From: a virus
DNA: 64,000 bases
Reading direction: 5' to 3' (one strand)
IMG/VR virus record: IMGVR_UViG_3300033144_007170
Coordinates: 29,557 to 93,556 of that record
Shown here: positions 7,591-15,340 of the stretch, piece after piece
How the letters are laid out: every line of letters begins with the position of its first letter
Position numbering within the stretch: position 1 is the stretch's first letter
Notes under the pieces: model-generated
Seen by the model: only the letters and a program-made list of their open reading frames with translations
Database searches by the model: none
What the model was told of the DNA's origin: nothing
Translations under genes and position numbers: made by a program

Positions 7591-7721
7591 TGTGCGCCAC
7601 CCTGCCAAAAAGTGATGGAATCGAACCACCGTAAAACGTAATAATTTCGGTAATGATCACTCCCGCCATTATCCAATAGCTTATTTCCTCAATATACGGG
7701 ATCGAACCGTAATGGCGCACA
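7591..7721 (-). ncRNA. structured RNA with two tRNA-type T-arm hairpins
   Basis: On the minus strand the segment is closed by a 9-bp inverted repeat (TGTGCGCCA/TGGCGCACA). Inside are two hairpins with perfect T-arm form: TACGG-TTCGATC-CCGTA and GGTGG-TTCGATT-CCATC. Between them are GCTA-TTGGATAA-TGGC, which looks like a tRNA D arm, and GGATAATG...CATTACC. I could not fit a normal cloverleaf: no 7-nt anticodon loop with U33 appears, and acceptor strands do not adjoin the T arms correctly. It may be degenerate or rearranged tRNAs, or a different structured RNA. Confidence 0.35.
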
Positions 7722-7731
7722 AAGTTACAAT

Positions 7732-7764
7732 AAAATTTTTGTTATGCACTATATCAAAAATTTT
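7732..7764. repeat. 10-bp inverted repeat, AT-rich
   Basis: AAAATTTTTG and CAAAAATTTT face each other across a 13-nt loop. The stem is perfect, but it has a single G:C pair. It separates the two structured RNA candidates in this gene-free stretch. It could be a weak bidirectional terminator or a protein site. Confidence 0.4.
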
Positions 7765-7765
7765 A

Positions 7766-7849
7766 GGGGGTCTGTAGCGCAAAGGGTACATGGTGCCCCA
7801 AGCTAACCGTTTAAAGTTTCCCATGAAGTTTTAAAAAGTTCCGACCCCC
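7766..7849 (+). ncRNA. tRNA-like or other structured RNA, 84 nt
   Basis: GGGGGTC (7766-7772) pairs with GACCCCC (7843-7849), like a 7-bp acceptor stem. The following TGTA-GCGCAAAGGG-TACA resembles a D arm. GGGTAC/GTGCCC and TAGC/GCTA can form an alternative nested stem. No T-loop consensus (TTCRA) and no proper anticodon arm are present on either strand. Strand is chosen from the D-arm likeness only. It may be a decayed tRNA. Confidence 0.3.
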
Positions 7850-7853
7850 TTCT

Positions 7854-8900
7854 TCATAATAAAATTTTCTTACTATACACTTTATCGAAATCTGCTTTTG
7901 ATTCCAATCCCCCGGCGTCTTTTATCCCTACTATTTTCCAATCTAAAGCGAATAAAGTGGAATACCCCTTAAGATATTTTTTTGCTTTTATTTGATTTTT
8001 TAATCCTGGAATATCCGCATCAAATCCTAAAATAACTACATTATGGTAAAGCCGGTCAAGTTGTGCTTTTTGTATGCCTCCTCCAGAAGCTATTGCGTTA
8101 TATATTCCAAGAGTATGTAATCTTAATACGTCCGTTTCGGATTCTACTATAATAACAGGTTCTTTTGTAAGAAACTGTTCTCCAAAAAATCTTGAGGAGT
8201 CTCCCCAAAAGTCCCTGCTGGCTTTTGGTTTCCGCATCGCCTCATCTTTCCATTTATTTTGTGCATATGTATGCGATATAGAAAAAAACACTTTCGATAA
8301 TCTTGATCTTGCTCGTAACCACCAAACTTTATTTTCTCTGTCTATTCGGGGAAATATTATTAAACTATCCTCATTGTCGCATCTTAAATTAAAATGTTCT
8401 TGCGTGGCTCTACCTATGCCTCTCTTATCGCTTAAAAAAGAACTGCATTTTTTTACTATGAACCCACAGTGACTTTTCAACAAAGGGAACTTATCTAAAA
8501 CTATCTCAGGTACTTCTGTTTTCTGCACTGTTTTCTCCCCCCTATTTTCCCATTGCGGTAAAGATGCAAAAACTTTATCTGTATTTGAAAAAATCTCCTG
8601 TTTCCCGTATATCTCCATTGCTTCCGGCCACCCTGGGATATCAAGCATCCAAAGATTATGAATTAACCCAGAAAGAGGAGCTGGATCGGTGCAGGTAAAA
8701 CATCTATATAAAGATTCCCCTTCCCGATTGACTAAAATACCGAAAGAGGGATGCCTATCTGTACCTTTTTCATGGGAAACAGAAGCTAAGGGACAGGAGG
8801 AATTAACCCAATCCCATTGATAGGAATTCCAATTATCCAAAACAGAAGTCCTTCCCATACCCAACGCATGCAATAACTGCACAATGCCGCCTTTATTCAT
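7854..8900 (-). CDS. DNA primase, CHC2 zinc finger plus Toprim
   Basis: Makes RNA primers for lagging-strand synthesis. Seen: a CHC2-type zinc finger at the N-terminus (Cys36, His43, Cys67, Cys70), a middle region with conserved-looking RAxSRLSK, and a Toprim domain with catalytic Glu253 (VESETD) and the DAD motif at 294-296 (LGFDADIPG). At 348 aa it is shorter than bacterial DnaG and lacks a helicase domain; the helicase is the separate gene at 9623. Function is well supported. Confidence 0.85.
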   Translation of the reverse strand: MNKGGIVQLLHALGMGRTSVLDNWNSYQWDWVNSSCPLASVSHEKGTDRHPSFGILVNREGESLYRCFTCTDPAPLSGLIHNLWMLDIPGWPEAMEIYGKQEIFSNTDKVFASLPQWENRGEKTVQKTEVPEIVLDKFPLLKSHCGFIVKKCSSFLSDKRGIGRATQEHFNLRCDNEDSLIIFPRIDRENKVWWLRARSRLSKVFFSISHTYAQNKWKDEAMRKPKASRDFWGDSSRFFGEQFLTKEPVIIVESETDVLRLHTLGIYNAIASGGGIQKAQLDRLYHNVVILGFDADIPGLKNQIKAKKYLKGYSTLFALDWKIVGIKDAGGLESKADFDKVYSKKILL

Positions 8901-9341
8901 TTATTTCTTTTTACCTATTTTGACTGTAATGCTGGCATTAGGTATTGTTTCCGCTATTTTATCAAAAAAAACAGTGCCTAATTTCTTCCGGGCATCCGCT
9001 ACTTTTACAGACACCATACCTAAAAATTCAGGGCTTCGTCCCAACTCCTCTAAAAGATTTCGCAGATCGAGAGGTTCCATAGTTGAAGTCGCCCTACCTA
9101 AAAGTTTTACCGTCCCCTTTTCCCCGTAAAAAGATTCTCCAGGTACCCCCGCCCCCCTAAAAAAACTTTTAAAGGCTTTTGCCTTTTTTTCTATTCTATC
9201 TAAATCCTCTTTAACGGAAAGAGCCATATCAACTATATCTGATACAGACATATCCTTTTCTATTCCTATAGATTTAAGAAACCTAATCTTAGCCCTCTGG
9301 ATATTAATAATTTCTTCTTTTGTCACTTTCTTTTGTTCCAT
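8901..9341 (-). CDS. hypothetical protein, 146 aa, coiled coil
   Basis: Unknown. The first 65 residues are strongly helical and charged (EEIINIQRAKIRFL...EDLDRIEKKAKAFK). A small alpha/beta C-terminal part ends in a basic tail. It abuts the primase start, so it may be a replication accessory protein, but no family is recognised. Confidence 0.6.
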   Translation of the reverse strand: MEQKKVTKEEIINIQRAKIRFLKSIGIEKDMSVSDIVDMALSVKEDLDRIEKKAKAFKSFFRGAGVPGESFYGEKGTVKLLGRATSTMEPLDLRNLLEELGRSPEFLGMVSVKVADARKKLGTVFFDKIAETIPNASITVKIGKKK

Positions 9342-9356
9342 TTCCGCCTCCTTAAT

Positions 9357-9548
9357 TTATTCTAATACTTCTACTTCATGGATATGCCAATACGCTGCAC
9401 GACTATATTCTTTATAATCTGTGTAATACCAAGAAATCGCTTCCCAATACTTTTTCTTGGAATTCTCCATTTCCGTTATGGCTTTTGCTTCATCCTTTAA
9501 AACAACCGCCTGCATACTGTCATTCATACAAATTATATAGGCTATCAA
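9357..9548 (-). CDS. hypothetical protein, 63 aa
   Basis: Small protein with a beta strand start (IAYIICMNDSMQAVVLKDEAKA), then a Tyr/Trp-rich helix and a WHIHEVEVLE end. Small phage proteins ending in YWHIHEVE are, to my knowledge, widespread but of unknown function. The start is a TTG at 9548 with AAGGGA 7 bases upstream; an ATG at 9527 is the alternative. It is the first gene downstream of the promoter at 9586-9614. Confidence 0.55.
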   Translation of the reverse strand: MIAYIICMNDSMQAVVLKDEAKAITEMENSKKKYWEAISWYYTDYKEYSRAAYWHIHEVEVLE

Positions 9549-9585
9549 GGCAATTCCCTTTTTTATTTATTTTTGATTGAAATTA

Positions 9586-9614
9586 TGTATAGCATAGGAT
9601 TAAATTTAAGTCAA
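9586..9614 (-). promoter_or_regulatory. sigma70-like promoter
   Basis: Minus strand: -35 TTGACT (9609-9614), 17-bp spacer, -10 TATACA (9586-9591). The spacer/-10 junction TTTAATCCTATGCTATA is almost the same as in the promoter at 27922-27950. Transcription would begin near 9579, ahead of the 9357-9548 gene and the primase block. Confidence 0.6.
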
Positions 9615-9622
9615 CATCTATT

Positions 9623-10933
9623 TTAAATAAAAGCAATAGGCATATTATCTCTTTCATTACCGAAATTTTCTTCCGCATCTTCGAGTTCAAAATCATTAGT
9701 CATGCCAGATAAAACTGTGTTTTGGGAAAAGACCATCCTATTGAAATCCAATTCTATTCGTATTTTTCCGGTCTCCCCTTCTCTCCCCTTTAATAATTTT
9801 AAAGTACGGTATTGTACAGGCAAACTTAATGTAGAATCCTCCACTCCTTCAGTATCAAGAGATATTGCTATGGAAGACAATTGCGCTACCCCGTCACTAT
9901 ACGCCACTCCTTCCAAAGTCCCAGGGGCTGTTTTATTGAATTGAAAAGTTATATATATCGGTATATTTTCGGTTAAAGCTATTTGTTTTAATACTTCTAA
10001 TACGTGTAAAATCCGCTCCCATCTCTGCCCCCCTTTTGCGGAAGTTCTAATTAAATAAGCACCGTCTATATAAACAATACTTGGGTGATAATGTTTTATT
10101 TGAGCGTATATTCTATCTATCGTTCCAAAAATACCCCCTGACAGCCATTGAAAGGACTCTTGAGAATCCATAAAAACTACATCTTCCTCTAATCTCCGTA
10201 TCCCAAAAGAAGACACCCGTCCAAATCTCAATCTATTATAATTCAGCCCTGTCCGTAATGCAGATAATCTTCTTGCGCATTGGGATATAGGCATTTCCAT
10301 ACTTATAAAAAGAACCTTCTCCCCTATACTATGTGCATGCCTTGCCTCGTCCAATATAACATAACTCTTACACGTCGAGGGTCTGCCAATTAAAGAAATT
10401 ATGTCCCCGCCGCCCATTCCTCCAGAAACGAGGTTTAAATAAGGAAAAGCAAAAGGGATTCCTGGTATTTCTATAGGGTTTTGTTGTACTCTATTATGTA
10501 AATCGATTACTTCTTGAGCGGCCTCCTTTATAGATTGTACGGAATAATCATTTCTGCTTTCTTCTAATTGGATATAAACATTTTGAATGCATTCTCTGAG
10601 TCGTAATAAATCCCTACGCCCCATCGCATCTTGAGCTTGGGATAGTATAGTCCCAGCTTGTAACAATAACGATCTTTCTTTTACTTGATCTATCCAATAA
10701 TCTAACGGTTCTATTGGAAAATTGTCCCACGGAACCTTAATGCCAGAAGAGACTTCTATTGTATCTAAAGTAGGGAGTTCTCCATAAGAAAGATAAAATT
10801 GCTCTATCGCCGAAAATACAATACGCTCCTCTCCTTGGAAAATATCATTAGTTATACCTTTATCAGATAGGGATACTAAAGCTCCAGGACCTTGATGGAT
10901 AACAGATTTTAAAAGACCATACCCTACACTCAT
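9623..10933 (-). CDS. replicative DNA helicase, DnaB-like
   Basis: Unwinds DNA at the fork. Seen: a helical DnaB-type N-terminal domain (residues 1-130) and a RecA-like C-terminal domain with Walker A GRPSTCKS (183-190), a following helix and EMP motif (FISMEMP), a Walker B region (SIVYIDGAYL) and QFNK near the sensor position. The residue before the catalytic Lys is Cys instead of the usual Gly. Length (436 aa) is normal for DnaB-type enzymes. Pairs functionally with the separate primase at 7854-8900. Confidence 0.87.
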   Translation of the reverse strand: MSVGYGLLKSVIHQGPGALVSLSDKGITNDIFQGEERIVFSAIEQFYLSYGELPTLDTIEVSSGIKVPWDNFPIEPLDYWIDQVKERSLLLQAGTILSQAQDAMGRRDLLRLRECIQNVYIQLEESRNDYSVQSIKEAAQEVIDLHNRVQQNPIEIPGIPFAFPYLNLVSGGMGGGDIISLIGRPSTCKSYVILDEARHAHSIGEKVLFISMEMPISQCARRLSALRTGLNYNRLRFGRVSSFGIRRLEEDVVFMDSQESFQWLSGGIFGTIDRIYAQIKHYHPSIVYIDGAYLIRTSAKGGQRWERILHVLEVLKQIALTENIPIYITFQFNKTAPGTLEGVAYSDGVAQLSSIAISLDTEGVEDSTLSLPVQYRTLKLLKGREGETGKIRIELDFNRMVFSQNTVLSGMTNDFELEDAEENFGNERDNMPIAFI

Positions 10934-11436
10934 ATATTATCACCGGATTTTAAAAATTCCCTAATTGAAATCATTTCTTCGCATCGGAATAAAGAGGTTA
11001 CATAAATAAAGGGTTCATTCAAATTATGCCCGTTTATACGAATGTGCTCTCTTGCGGCCTTTTCTGTAAAATGAGCATTTACAAATTTATTTTCATCTAT
11101 ATAATAAAGTTTTTCATAACCACATACTTCCGCCGCCCCCTTAGATAAACTACCCGCCTCTTCTATACGATTATCGGAAGAACGGTACCATTCAAAGGTA
11201 TCGGAATACTCCTCAGTTAGACCATAGATACGTTCTTTTTCAAAAACACAGAATAAAGGATTGGCAGTTATTCGATTATCTTGTGTTTTTATTTCATGAG
11301 CGATCCCTCTAAAATCTATTTTTGTCTTTCTTTCCGGAATTCTCCGCTTAGAAGAAAAAAGCGAGGGCGGGGCGGGAGGCGGAGGGGGCTTCTTTTGTAT
11401 GTTCGGGGGTTGCGGATTAGATTCTTTTTTACTCAT
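10930..11436 (-). CDS. hypothetical protein with proline-rich N-terminus
   Basis: Residues 1-35 contain a PPPPPAPP run and are probably disordered. The remainder is a compact domain ending in a conserved-looking pattern (GHNLNEPFIYV...R..E....REFL) that I have seen in unassigned phage proteins. It overlaps both neighbours by 1-4 bases (ATGA), so it is co-translated with the DnaB-like helicase. Function unknown; a helicase-associated role is only a guess from position. Confidence 0.6.
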   Translation of the reverse strand: MSKKESNPQPPNIQKKPPPPPAPPSLFSSKRRIPERKTKIDFRGIAHEIKTQDNRITANPLFCVFEKERIYGLTEEYSDTFEWYRSSDNRIEEAGSLSKGAAEVCGYEKLYYIDENKFVNAHFTEKAAREHIRINGHNLNEPFIYVTSLFRCEEMISIREFLKSGDNI

Positions 11437-12071
11437 TATTCTCCTTTCAAAACTATATATTTTGTCATTCTATCTCCAAATAAATCCCTTGCTTGCCACC
11501 CAAAAAAATCAACTAAAGGTGCAGAGTGTTCAAGTGCTTCTTTCTTATTTTTTGGCAATGTTTCACTGTATAAACTACATATAAAAGGTTTCTTTTGCAT
11601 TTTTCGATCAGTCAGTAATTCTATGATTTTAGGGCGAGCCTTTATATACCCCGGATGAATCGCTTCAAAACACGGAAACATTAATAAGGCACAGGTTTGT
11701 ATAGGTAGTTCATCGTCTGCGGGTAAAAAGGATTGCTTCCCAAAAGCAAATTCTATGAGCCCCTGCGGGCTTTTTATTTCGGCATTGAGATTTGTAGATA
11801 AGACAAAAGTTGCGGCGACATAGGCATACAATGTTCTAATATAAGTAATGGAATCGGAAAAGCAAACTACCCATTTTCTGCTTTTTGTACATATTTGAGT
11901 AATTAAGAACTCGATTCTCTCCTCCATTAATACTGAAGGTTTAGAAAATACAAAATCTGGAATTTTCCTATCTTTTAAATAATACAATGCCCATCTATAG
12001 TTAGACAATTCTGTATCTATCTCCCAAGGTTTTACTACCTTAAACAGGAAAGATTTGTTTTCGTTCTGCAT
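11436..12071 (-). CDS. hypothetical protein, 211 aa, upstream of helicase
   Basis: Unknown. The alternating hydrophobic strands (KWVVCFSDS, ALLMFPCFEAI, PFICSLYSE) resemble an alpha/beta ATPase-like core, but no Walker A loop is present. Helicase loaders often sit here in phage genomes, so a degenerate loader is one possibility. The N-terminus overlaps the preceding gene by 32 bases. Confidence 0.55.
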   Translation of the reverse strand: MQNENKSFLFKVVKPWEIDTELSNYRWALYYLKDRKIPDFVFSKPSVLMEERIEFLITQICTKSRKWVVCFSDSITYIRTLYAYVAATFVLSTNLNAEIKSPQGLIEFAFGKQSFLPADDELPIQTCALLMFPCFEAIHPGYIKARPKIIELLTDRKMQKKPFICSLYSETLPKNKKEALEHSAPLVDFFGWQARDLFGDRMTKYIVLKGE

Positions 12072-12495
12072 TCAGTAAAGAAGTCTCCTTTTTTCTATCT
12101 TCGGTTAAAAAAGAAATAATATCGTTTTTACAGTAAAGAAATGCTCTAAGATTTGGGCGAGTCGGCATAGCCATTTTTTTATTCTCTACTGTACTGAACT
12201 CGTGTTCAGCAATATCATCCACCCATCGGATTACCAAATCTTTTGCTATATCCGCAATTTTCTGTGTATCTGCTTTCTGAGAAAGTTGCTTAATAAGATG
12301 ATTTAACATCCCCTGATCTTTCTTTGTTATGCCTGCGGGAACCCCAAATCCTTCTTCTTTGAAGTGTCTCTCAAAAATACTAATAAATAATCGGGAAGTC
12401 ATAGGTTTTTGCAGTTTCTTTACAAATTTAGCAATTTTCGCATTCAATGCTTTCTGCTTTCCTTGGAGAATAGCCTCCCTTAGAGTAAGCTTCAA
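12040..12495 (-). CDS. hypothetical helical protein, 151 aa
   Basis: Mostly helical, basic N-terminal half (KQKALNAKIAKFVKKLQK), then a small C-terminal domain. Overlaps both neighbours (32 and 68 bases). Position in the replication block suggests an accessory or loader role, but nothing in the sequence proves it. Carries an exact TGAACACGAGTTCA copy encoding AEHEF. Confidence 0.55.
   Translation of the reverse strand: MKLTLREAILQGKQKALNAKIAKFVKKLQKPMTSRLFISIFERHFKEEGFGVPAGITKKDQGMLNHLIKQLSQKADTQKIADIAKDLVIRWVDDIAEHEFSTVENKKMAMPTRPNLRAFLYCKNDIISFLTEDRKKETSLLNAERKQIFPV
12195..12208. repeat. TGAAC-N4-GTTCA dispersed motif, copy 3
   Basis: Plus strand TGAACTCGTGTTCA, inside the gene at 12040-12495, in the same orientation as copies 1 and 2. 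Confidence 0.8.
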
Positions 12496-12763
12496 TTATT
12501 TCCCCTAAATGCTTATTTAAATATTGTATTTCCCATTCTAATGCATCCGTTCTATTTATAAATCCATTTTGTAATAATATAACATTTGAAAAATAAGGAG
12601 GAATTCCCGCCACTGCCCAATATCCCCTATCGTTGTTGAAAGTAACAGCAGTTGCTCTTTTTATATTAGGCAAACCTATTCTCTGTAAATTCATTGTATC
12701 CGAATACACAGAAGTAACCGTTCCGTCTGGACTTATAATTATTTTAAAGGGTTTATTTTTCAT
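12428..12763 (-). CDS. hypothetical protein with ISPDG N-terminal strand
   Basis: Starts FKIIISPDGTVTSVYSD, then LxRIGLPNIKRATAV, a pattern found in uncharacterised phage proteins. The first 12 residues resemble those of the DUF2997 protein at 12967-13155 (FKITISPDG). Its 3' end overlaps the next gene by 68 bases, so the true extent of one of them could be shorter. Function unknown. Confidence 0.55.
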   Translation of the reverse strand: MKNKPFKIIISPDGTVTSVYSDTMNLQRIGLPNIKRATAVTFNNDRGYWAVAGIPPYFSNVILLQNGFINRTDALEWEIQYLNKHLGEIIEAYSKGGYSPRKAESIECENC

Positions 12764-12926
12764 GGCAATTATTCTTTTCTCTGAATTGGTATTCTTTATC
12801 CGCAGCCTTACAGATAGCAGAATTCCGGGGATCGTTTTCTTTTATATTCTCAGCCAGCCATCGTAAATAACCACTCGGCAAACTTGTAATATCTTGATTT
12901 CTATATTTACCGTAAGGCATAATCAT
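12753..12926 (-). CDS. DUF3820-like small protein, 57 aa
   Basis: ATG at 12926 follows GGGAGA at good spacing. The peptide contains MPYGKYR...I..LPSGYLRWLAEN, the hallmark of the DUF3820 family (M-P-x-GK-x-x-G..L..LP..YL.W). The family is widespread in phages and bacteria; function unknown. It is too short for simple gene finders. Its stop overlaps the next ATG. Confidence 0.75.
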   Translation of the reverse strand: MIMPYGKYRNQDITSLPSGYLRWLAENIKENDPRNSAICKAADKEYQFREKNNCHEK

Positions 12927-12966
12927 TTATCGTCTCCCTCTACCTTCATTTTATCTAATTCCTTTA

Positions 12967-13155
12967 TTAAATTTTTACTGTAATAGAATCAGGGGTTTCT
13001 ATATAAAATTCCGTTTTCTTTTCGGATACTGCACTTTGTCCGAGGTTATTAAATACTTCAGTTAGCTTTACACAAGAGGGGCCTACTATATCCCCCACAT
13101 CCACTTCCACCTTACTACCATCAGGCGAAATTGTTATTTTAAATGTTCCTTTCAT
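12967..13155 (-). CDS. DUF2997 family protein, 62 aa
   Basis: Pattern FKITISPDG-x-V-x-V-DV...G-x-SC-x-x-LT...L...E...E matches DUF2997. This family typically sits next to DUF1257, as here (13152-13532, ATGA overlap). Biochemical function is unknown to me. Confidence 0.65.
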   Translation of the reverse strand: MKGTFKITISPDGSKVEVDVGDIVGPSCVKLTEVFNNLGQSAVSEKKTEFYIETPDSITVKI

Positions 13156-13532
13156 AAATAAACCCCCTGTAATACAACGCTACCGTCTTCTTGAATCTCT
13201 ACAAAATCCACCATTCCTACAGTATTAGCCTGCTGTATTACTGCTTCGGTTGTGTATTCCCGACATAGCTTTTCGCATTTATCCCCAATAACTTCAGAAA
13301 GTTGATTGCGATAATTATCCCACTGTATTTCATAACCTTCTAACGTTTGTACTATTGCAGCCTCGCCTCCTCGGTTATTCGTAACAACTGCTATACATTC
13401 TATTTCGGAAGTCCAAGCAGATATATACGTCTTTTGGGTTACATCTAAATATAGATCTAAATTCTCACATGCTTTCTTTAAAATAGATAAATCCGTTATC
13501 TCTATATTTGATATTCTTTCTATACAACTCAT
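13152..13532 (-). CDS. DUF1257 (Ycf35-like) family protein, 126 aa
   Basis: Pattern: start MSCIERI, then I-T-D-L-x-x-L-KKACENL, an AWTSEI...VVTNN..GGEAAIVQTLEGYEIQWDNY beta region, and the end Y-x-x-x-x-V-x-x-A...G...V..QEDGSVVLQGVYL. This is the architecture of DUF1257/Ycf35. Its usual partner DUF2997 is next door. Function unknown; pairing suggests the two act together. Confidence 0.65.
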   Translation of the reverse strand: MSCIERISNIEITDLSILKKACENLDLYLDVTQKTYISAWTSEIECIAVVTNNRGGEAAIVQTLEGYEIQWDNYRNQLSEVIGDKCEKLCREYTTEAVIQQANTVGMVDFVEIQEDGSVVLQGVYL

Positions 13533-13612
13533 TTTATTTTCCTTTTTATAACGTTTAAACTGAGCTGCGGCGGTAAAGCCTGTGAATATCTATGGCCTAT
13601 CCGAAATGGCAT
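13529..13612 (-). CDS. possible 27-aa peptide
   Basis: ATG at 13612 with GGAAG 8 bases upstream; the stop overlaps the DUF1257 ATG (ATGA). Very basic. The longer frame upstream (to 13729) would run over the end of the gene at 13650 and is not favoured. Weak call based on tiling only. Confidence 0.35.
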   Translation of the reverse strand: MPFRIGHRYSQALPPQLSLNVIKRKIK

Positions 13613-13649
13613 GACATTCTTCCGTTGGCTCAAGTGATTGGTTATATAT

Positions 13650-14333
13650 CTATTCCTGATAAAAACACCCCTGCTTAAAAACAAAGCACTCTTGGCAATC
13701 GGCTGCTCTTGTTTCGTTTTTTGTCTCATCTAATGACAGCCAATCGCACCATATCCCGCAGCATCTTGCTACTTTTCTTTGGTTAAAATAAAGTTCGGCT
13801 TTATTAACAGTTACATCAGGACAACATATTATTTTATTAATTGATAGCTTTTTAGCTTCTTCAACAGTGTCGGCATGAAGGCCAATTCTTAAATTATCTA
13901 TTTGTGGAAAGTTTATATTTCTCCAAAACGATTTGTTTCTTGTATAACCGTTTTGTAAAATTCCTATCGCTGATAGTTTTAACATTATATCACTTATTTT
14001 ATCTGCTATTTCTGGTAGACAATCCCCCCAAGGCCACCAGTATAAATGCATAAGATTATAATCACACATATCCTCTAATATTTTATTTATTATTGTAGTC
14101 GCACTATTATCCTCAAAAAATTTATATGCTCTTCTCTCATGCTTATTAGTTTCTTGTGTGGGACAATACAGAAGACAATGCTCGGTTAAATATGCACAAG
14201 TACCACCATCTTCCGGTAATCCTACAGGAAAGATTATAGCCGGGAACATACCATCTAAAAAAACTATTTTATTATTTACGTTCATAAAGTACACCACACT
14301 CCCATTGTTGGCAAAATACTGGCCTTTTTTCAT
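13650..14333 (-). CDS. cysteine-rich protein, possible GP88-like
   Basis: 227 aa with a clustered motif FPxGLPEDGGTCAYLTEHCLLYC and further Cys pairs (IICC, RCCGIWC, CQEC, GC). The first cluster resembles the entry of phage GP88-type proteins (PxxSLPAG..TC....C..CYA), and an R-I-x-LHADT segment also fits. A metal or Fe-S centre is likely. Enzymatic role unknown. Overlaps the CxxCxxCC gene by 62 bases. Confidence 0.55.
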   Translation of the reverse strand: MKKGQYFANNGSVVYFMNVNNKIVFLDGMFPAIIFPVGLPEDGGTCAYLTEHCLLYCPTQETNKHERRAYKFFEDNSATTIINKILEDMCDYNLMHLYWWPWGDCLPEIADKISDIMLKLSAIGILQNGYTRNKSFWRNINFPQIDNLRIGLHADTVEEAKKLSINKIICCPDVTVNKAELYFNQRKVARCCGIWCDWLSLDETKNETRAADCQECFVFKQGCFYQE

Positions 14334-14511
14334 AAATAGAACATCTGTTAGCTCGTGTTAAAAACTTACACTTTTTTTTAAAAATTATAGAGCAAGTTGC
14401 AAAAGAAATTCTCAATCTATCTATAAAAGACAGATTATCGCAACAACGAGCACAATAAGCGCACTGAAATAAAATTTTATTCCCTATTTCTATTTTGTGA
14501 TCACATAGCAT
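14272..14511 (-). CDS. CxxCxxCC-type zinc/iron-chelating protein (YkgJ-like), 79 aa
   Basis: Seen: CAYCARCC near residue 17, then C..C in CKFLTRANRCSIYEKRPVFC. This is the PF03692 signature (CxxCxxCC...C.iY..RP..C). Such proteins are thought to bind zinc or an Fe-S cluster; the substrate is unknown. Being next to another Cys-rich protein suggests a joint function. Confidence 0.75.
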   Translation of the reverse strand: MLCDHKIEIGNKILFQCAYCARCCDNLSFIDRLRISFATCSIIFKKKCKFLTRANRCSIYEKRPVFCQQWECGVLYERK

Positions 14512-14568
14512 AGTATCTAAAATATAACATCTGGCTGAACATATATGTGTCTAAAGTATAACCTAAAG

Positions 14569-14784
14569 CTATACACGCTTCTCAAAACCGGCGCAAAAAA
14601 AGTCTTGGTTTGTCCATATTTCATCAACAAATTCTCCCCCACAGCCATACCCCATACATCCTAAATCTATATCAAGTAAGTCCTTAATTTTTTCACACTC
14701 CGCATCATTCATTTCAGGTTGCTTTACGCCGGACTCAAATTGGTATTTTAATGCTTTCCAATGTAAACACTTTAAACACTTCAT
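14569..14784 (-). CDS. cysteine-rich small protein, 71 aa
   Basis: Cys at residues 3, 6 and further (C-E...GCMGYGCGGEF...FCAGFE). The pattern suggests metal binding, and the FCAGFEKR ending occurs in other small phage proteins. Its start overlaps the stop of the gene at 14781 (ATGA). Unknown function. Confidence 0.6.
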   Translation of the reverse strand: MKCLKCLHWKALKYQFESGVKQPEMNDAECEKIKDLLDIDLGCMGYGCGGEFVDEIWTNQDFFCAGFEKRV

Positions 14785-15302
14785 AGTCTTATTCTCCGTA
14801 TCTGCGAAGTTGCTGGGCTTATAATAGGGATTCCCTTATCTGATTCTCTAATAACCATACGCCTGAGCAGCGATTTAGATAACGGCATCTGCTGTTTGTA
14901 AAATCCATAGGATGCGGATTCTTTCCCTAAAAGCTCTTTTATTTCTCTATCCCCCATAAATCTACCTTTGCCCGAAAAATAAGTTTTAGTGTCTGCTTCA
15001 CATATAGGTAAGATTTTTGTTTCTCTTTCGTGTATATCCAATTTAAAATAAAAAGAAAAAAATTGTTTCTGTATCCCAAAACCTTCAGTAAGAGTAAATA
15101 TTTTGAAATAAGGATCATAGGCTTCAAAAAATTCATTCTTCTTAACTATTGCATGCCCTTCTCTCAAAGACTGAAAAAATATTTTTTCTTCCATTCCTAC
15201 GGTTGTAAAACTTGGCAAAAGATGAAATAACAGAAACTTAGACACCGATCTTTTTTCTGGGTATTTAGTTACCCCCCCTATAAAATTGAAAGAATACCTC
15301 AA
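14781..15302 (-). CDS. hypothetical protein, 173 aa
   Basis: Unknown, aromatic-rich (FFSFYFKLDI) with a basic C-terminal third. The C-terminal helix SKSLLRRMVIRESDKG might contact nucleic acid. No family recognised. Start ATG at 15302 has weak upstream Shine-Dalgarno signal. Confidence 0.5.
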   Translation of the reverse strand: MRYSFNFIGGVTKYPEKRSVSKFLLFHLLPSFTTVGMEEKIFFQSLREGHAIVKKNEFFEAYDPYFKIFTLTEGFGIQKQFFSFYFKLDIHERETKILPICEADTKTYFSGKGRFMGDREIKELLGKESASYGFYKQQMPLSKSLLRRMVIRESDKGIPIISPATSQIRRIRL

Positions 15303-15323
15303 ATCAAAATTCCTTTTTTTATT

Positions 15324-15337
15324 TGAACACGTGTGCG
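15324..15337. repeat. degenerate TGAAC motif relative
   Basis: TGAACACGTGTGCG: the left half matches the dispersed motif, the right half is diverged. It lies between two genes, and a similar GGAACACGTGTGCC lies at 17803-17816. Confidence 0.3.
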
Positions 15338-15340
15338 GGA

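Noticed and set aside
13613-13729. Longer version of the 27-aa frame (66 aa)
   Set aside because: The upstream part overlaps the end of the gene at 13650 and has no ribosome binding site; only the short tail-coupled form is kept, at low confidence.
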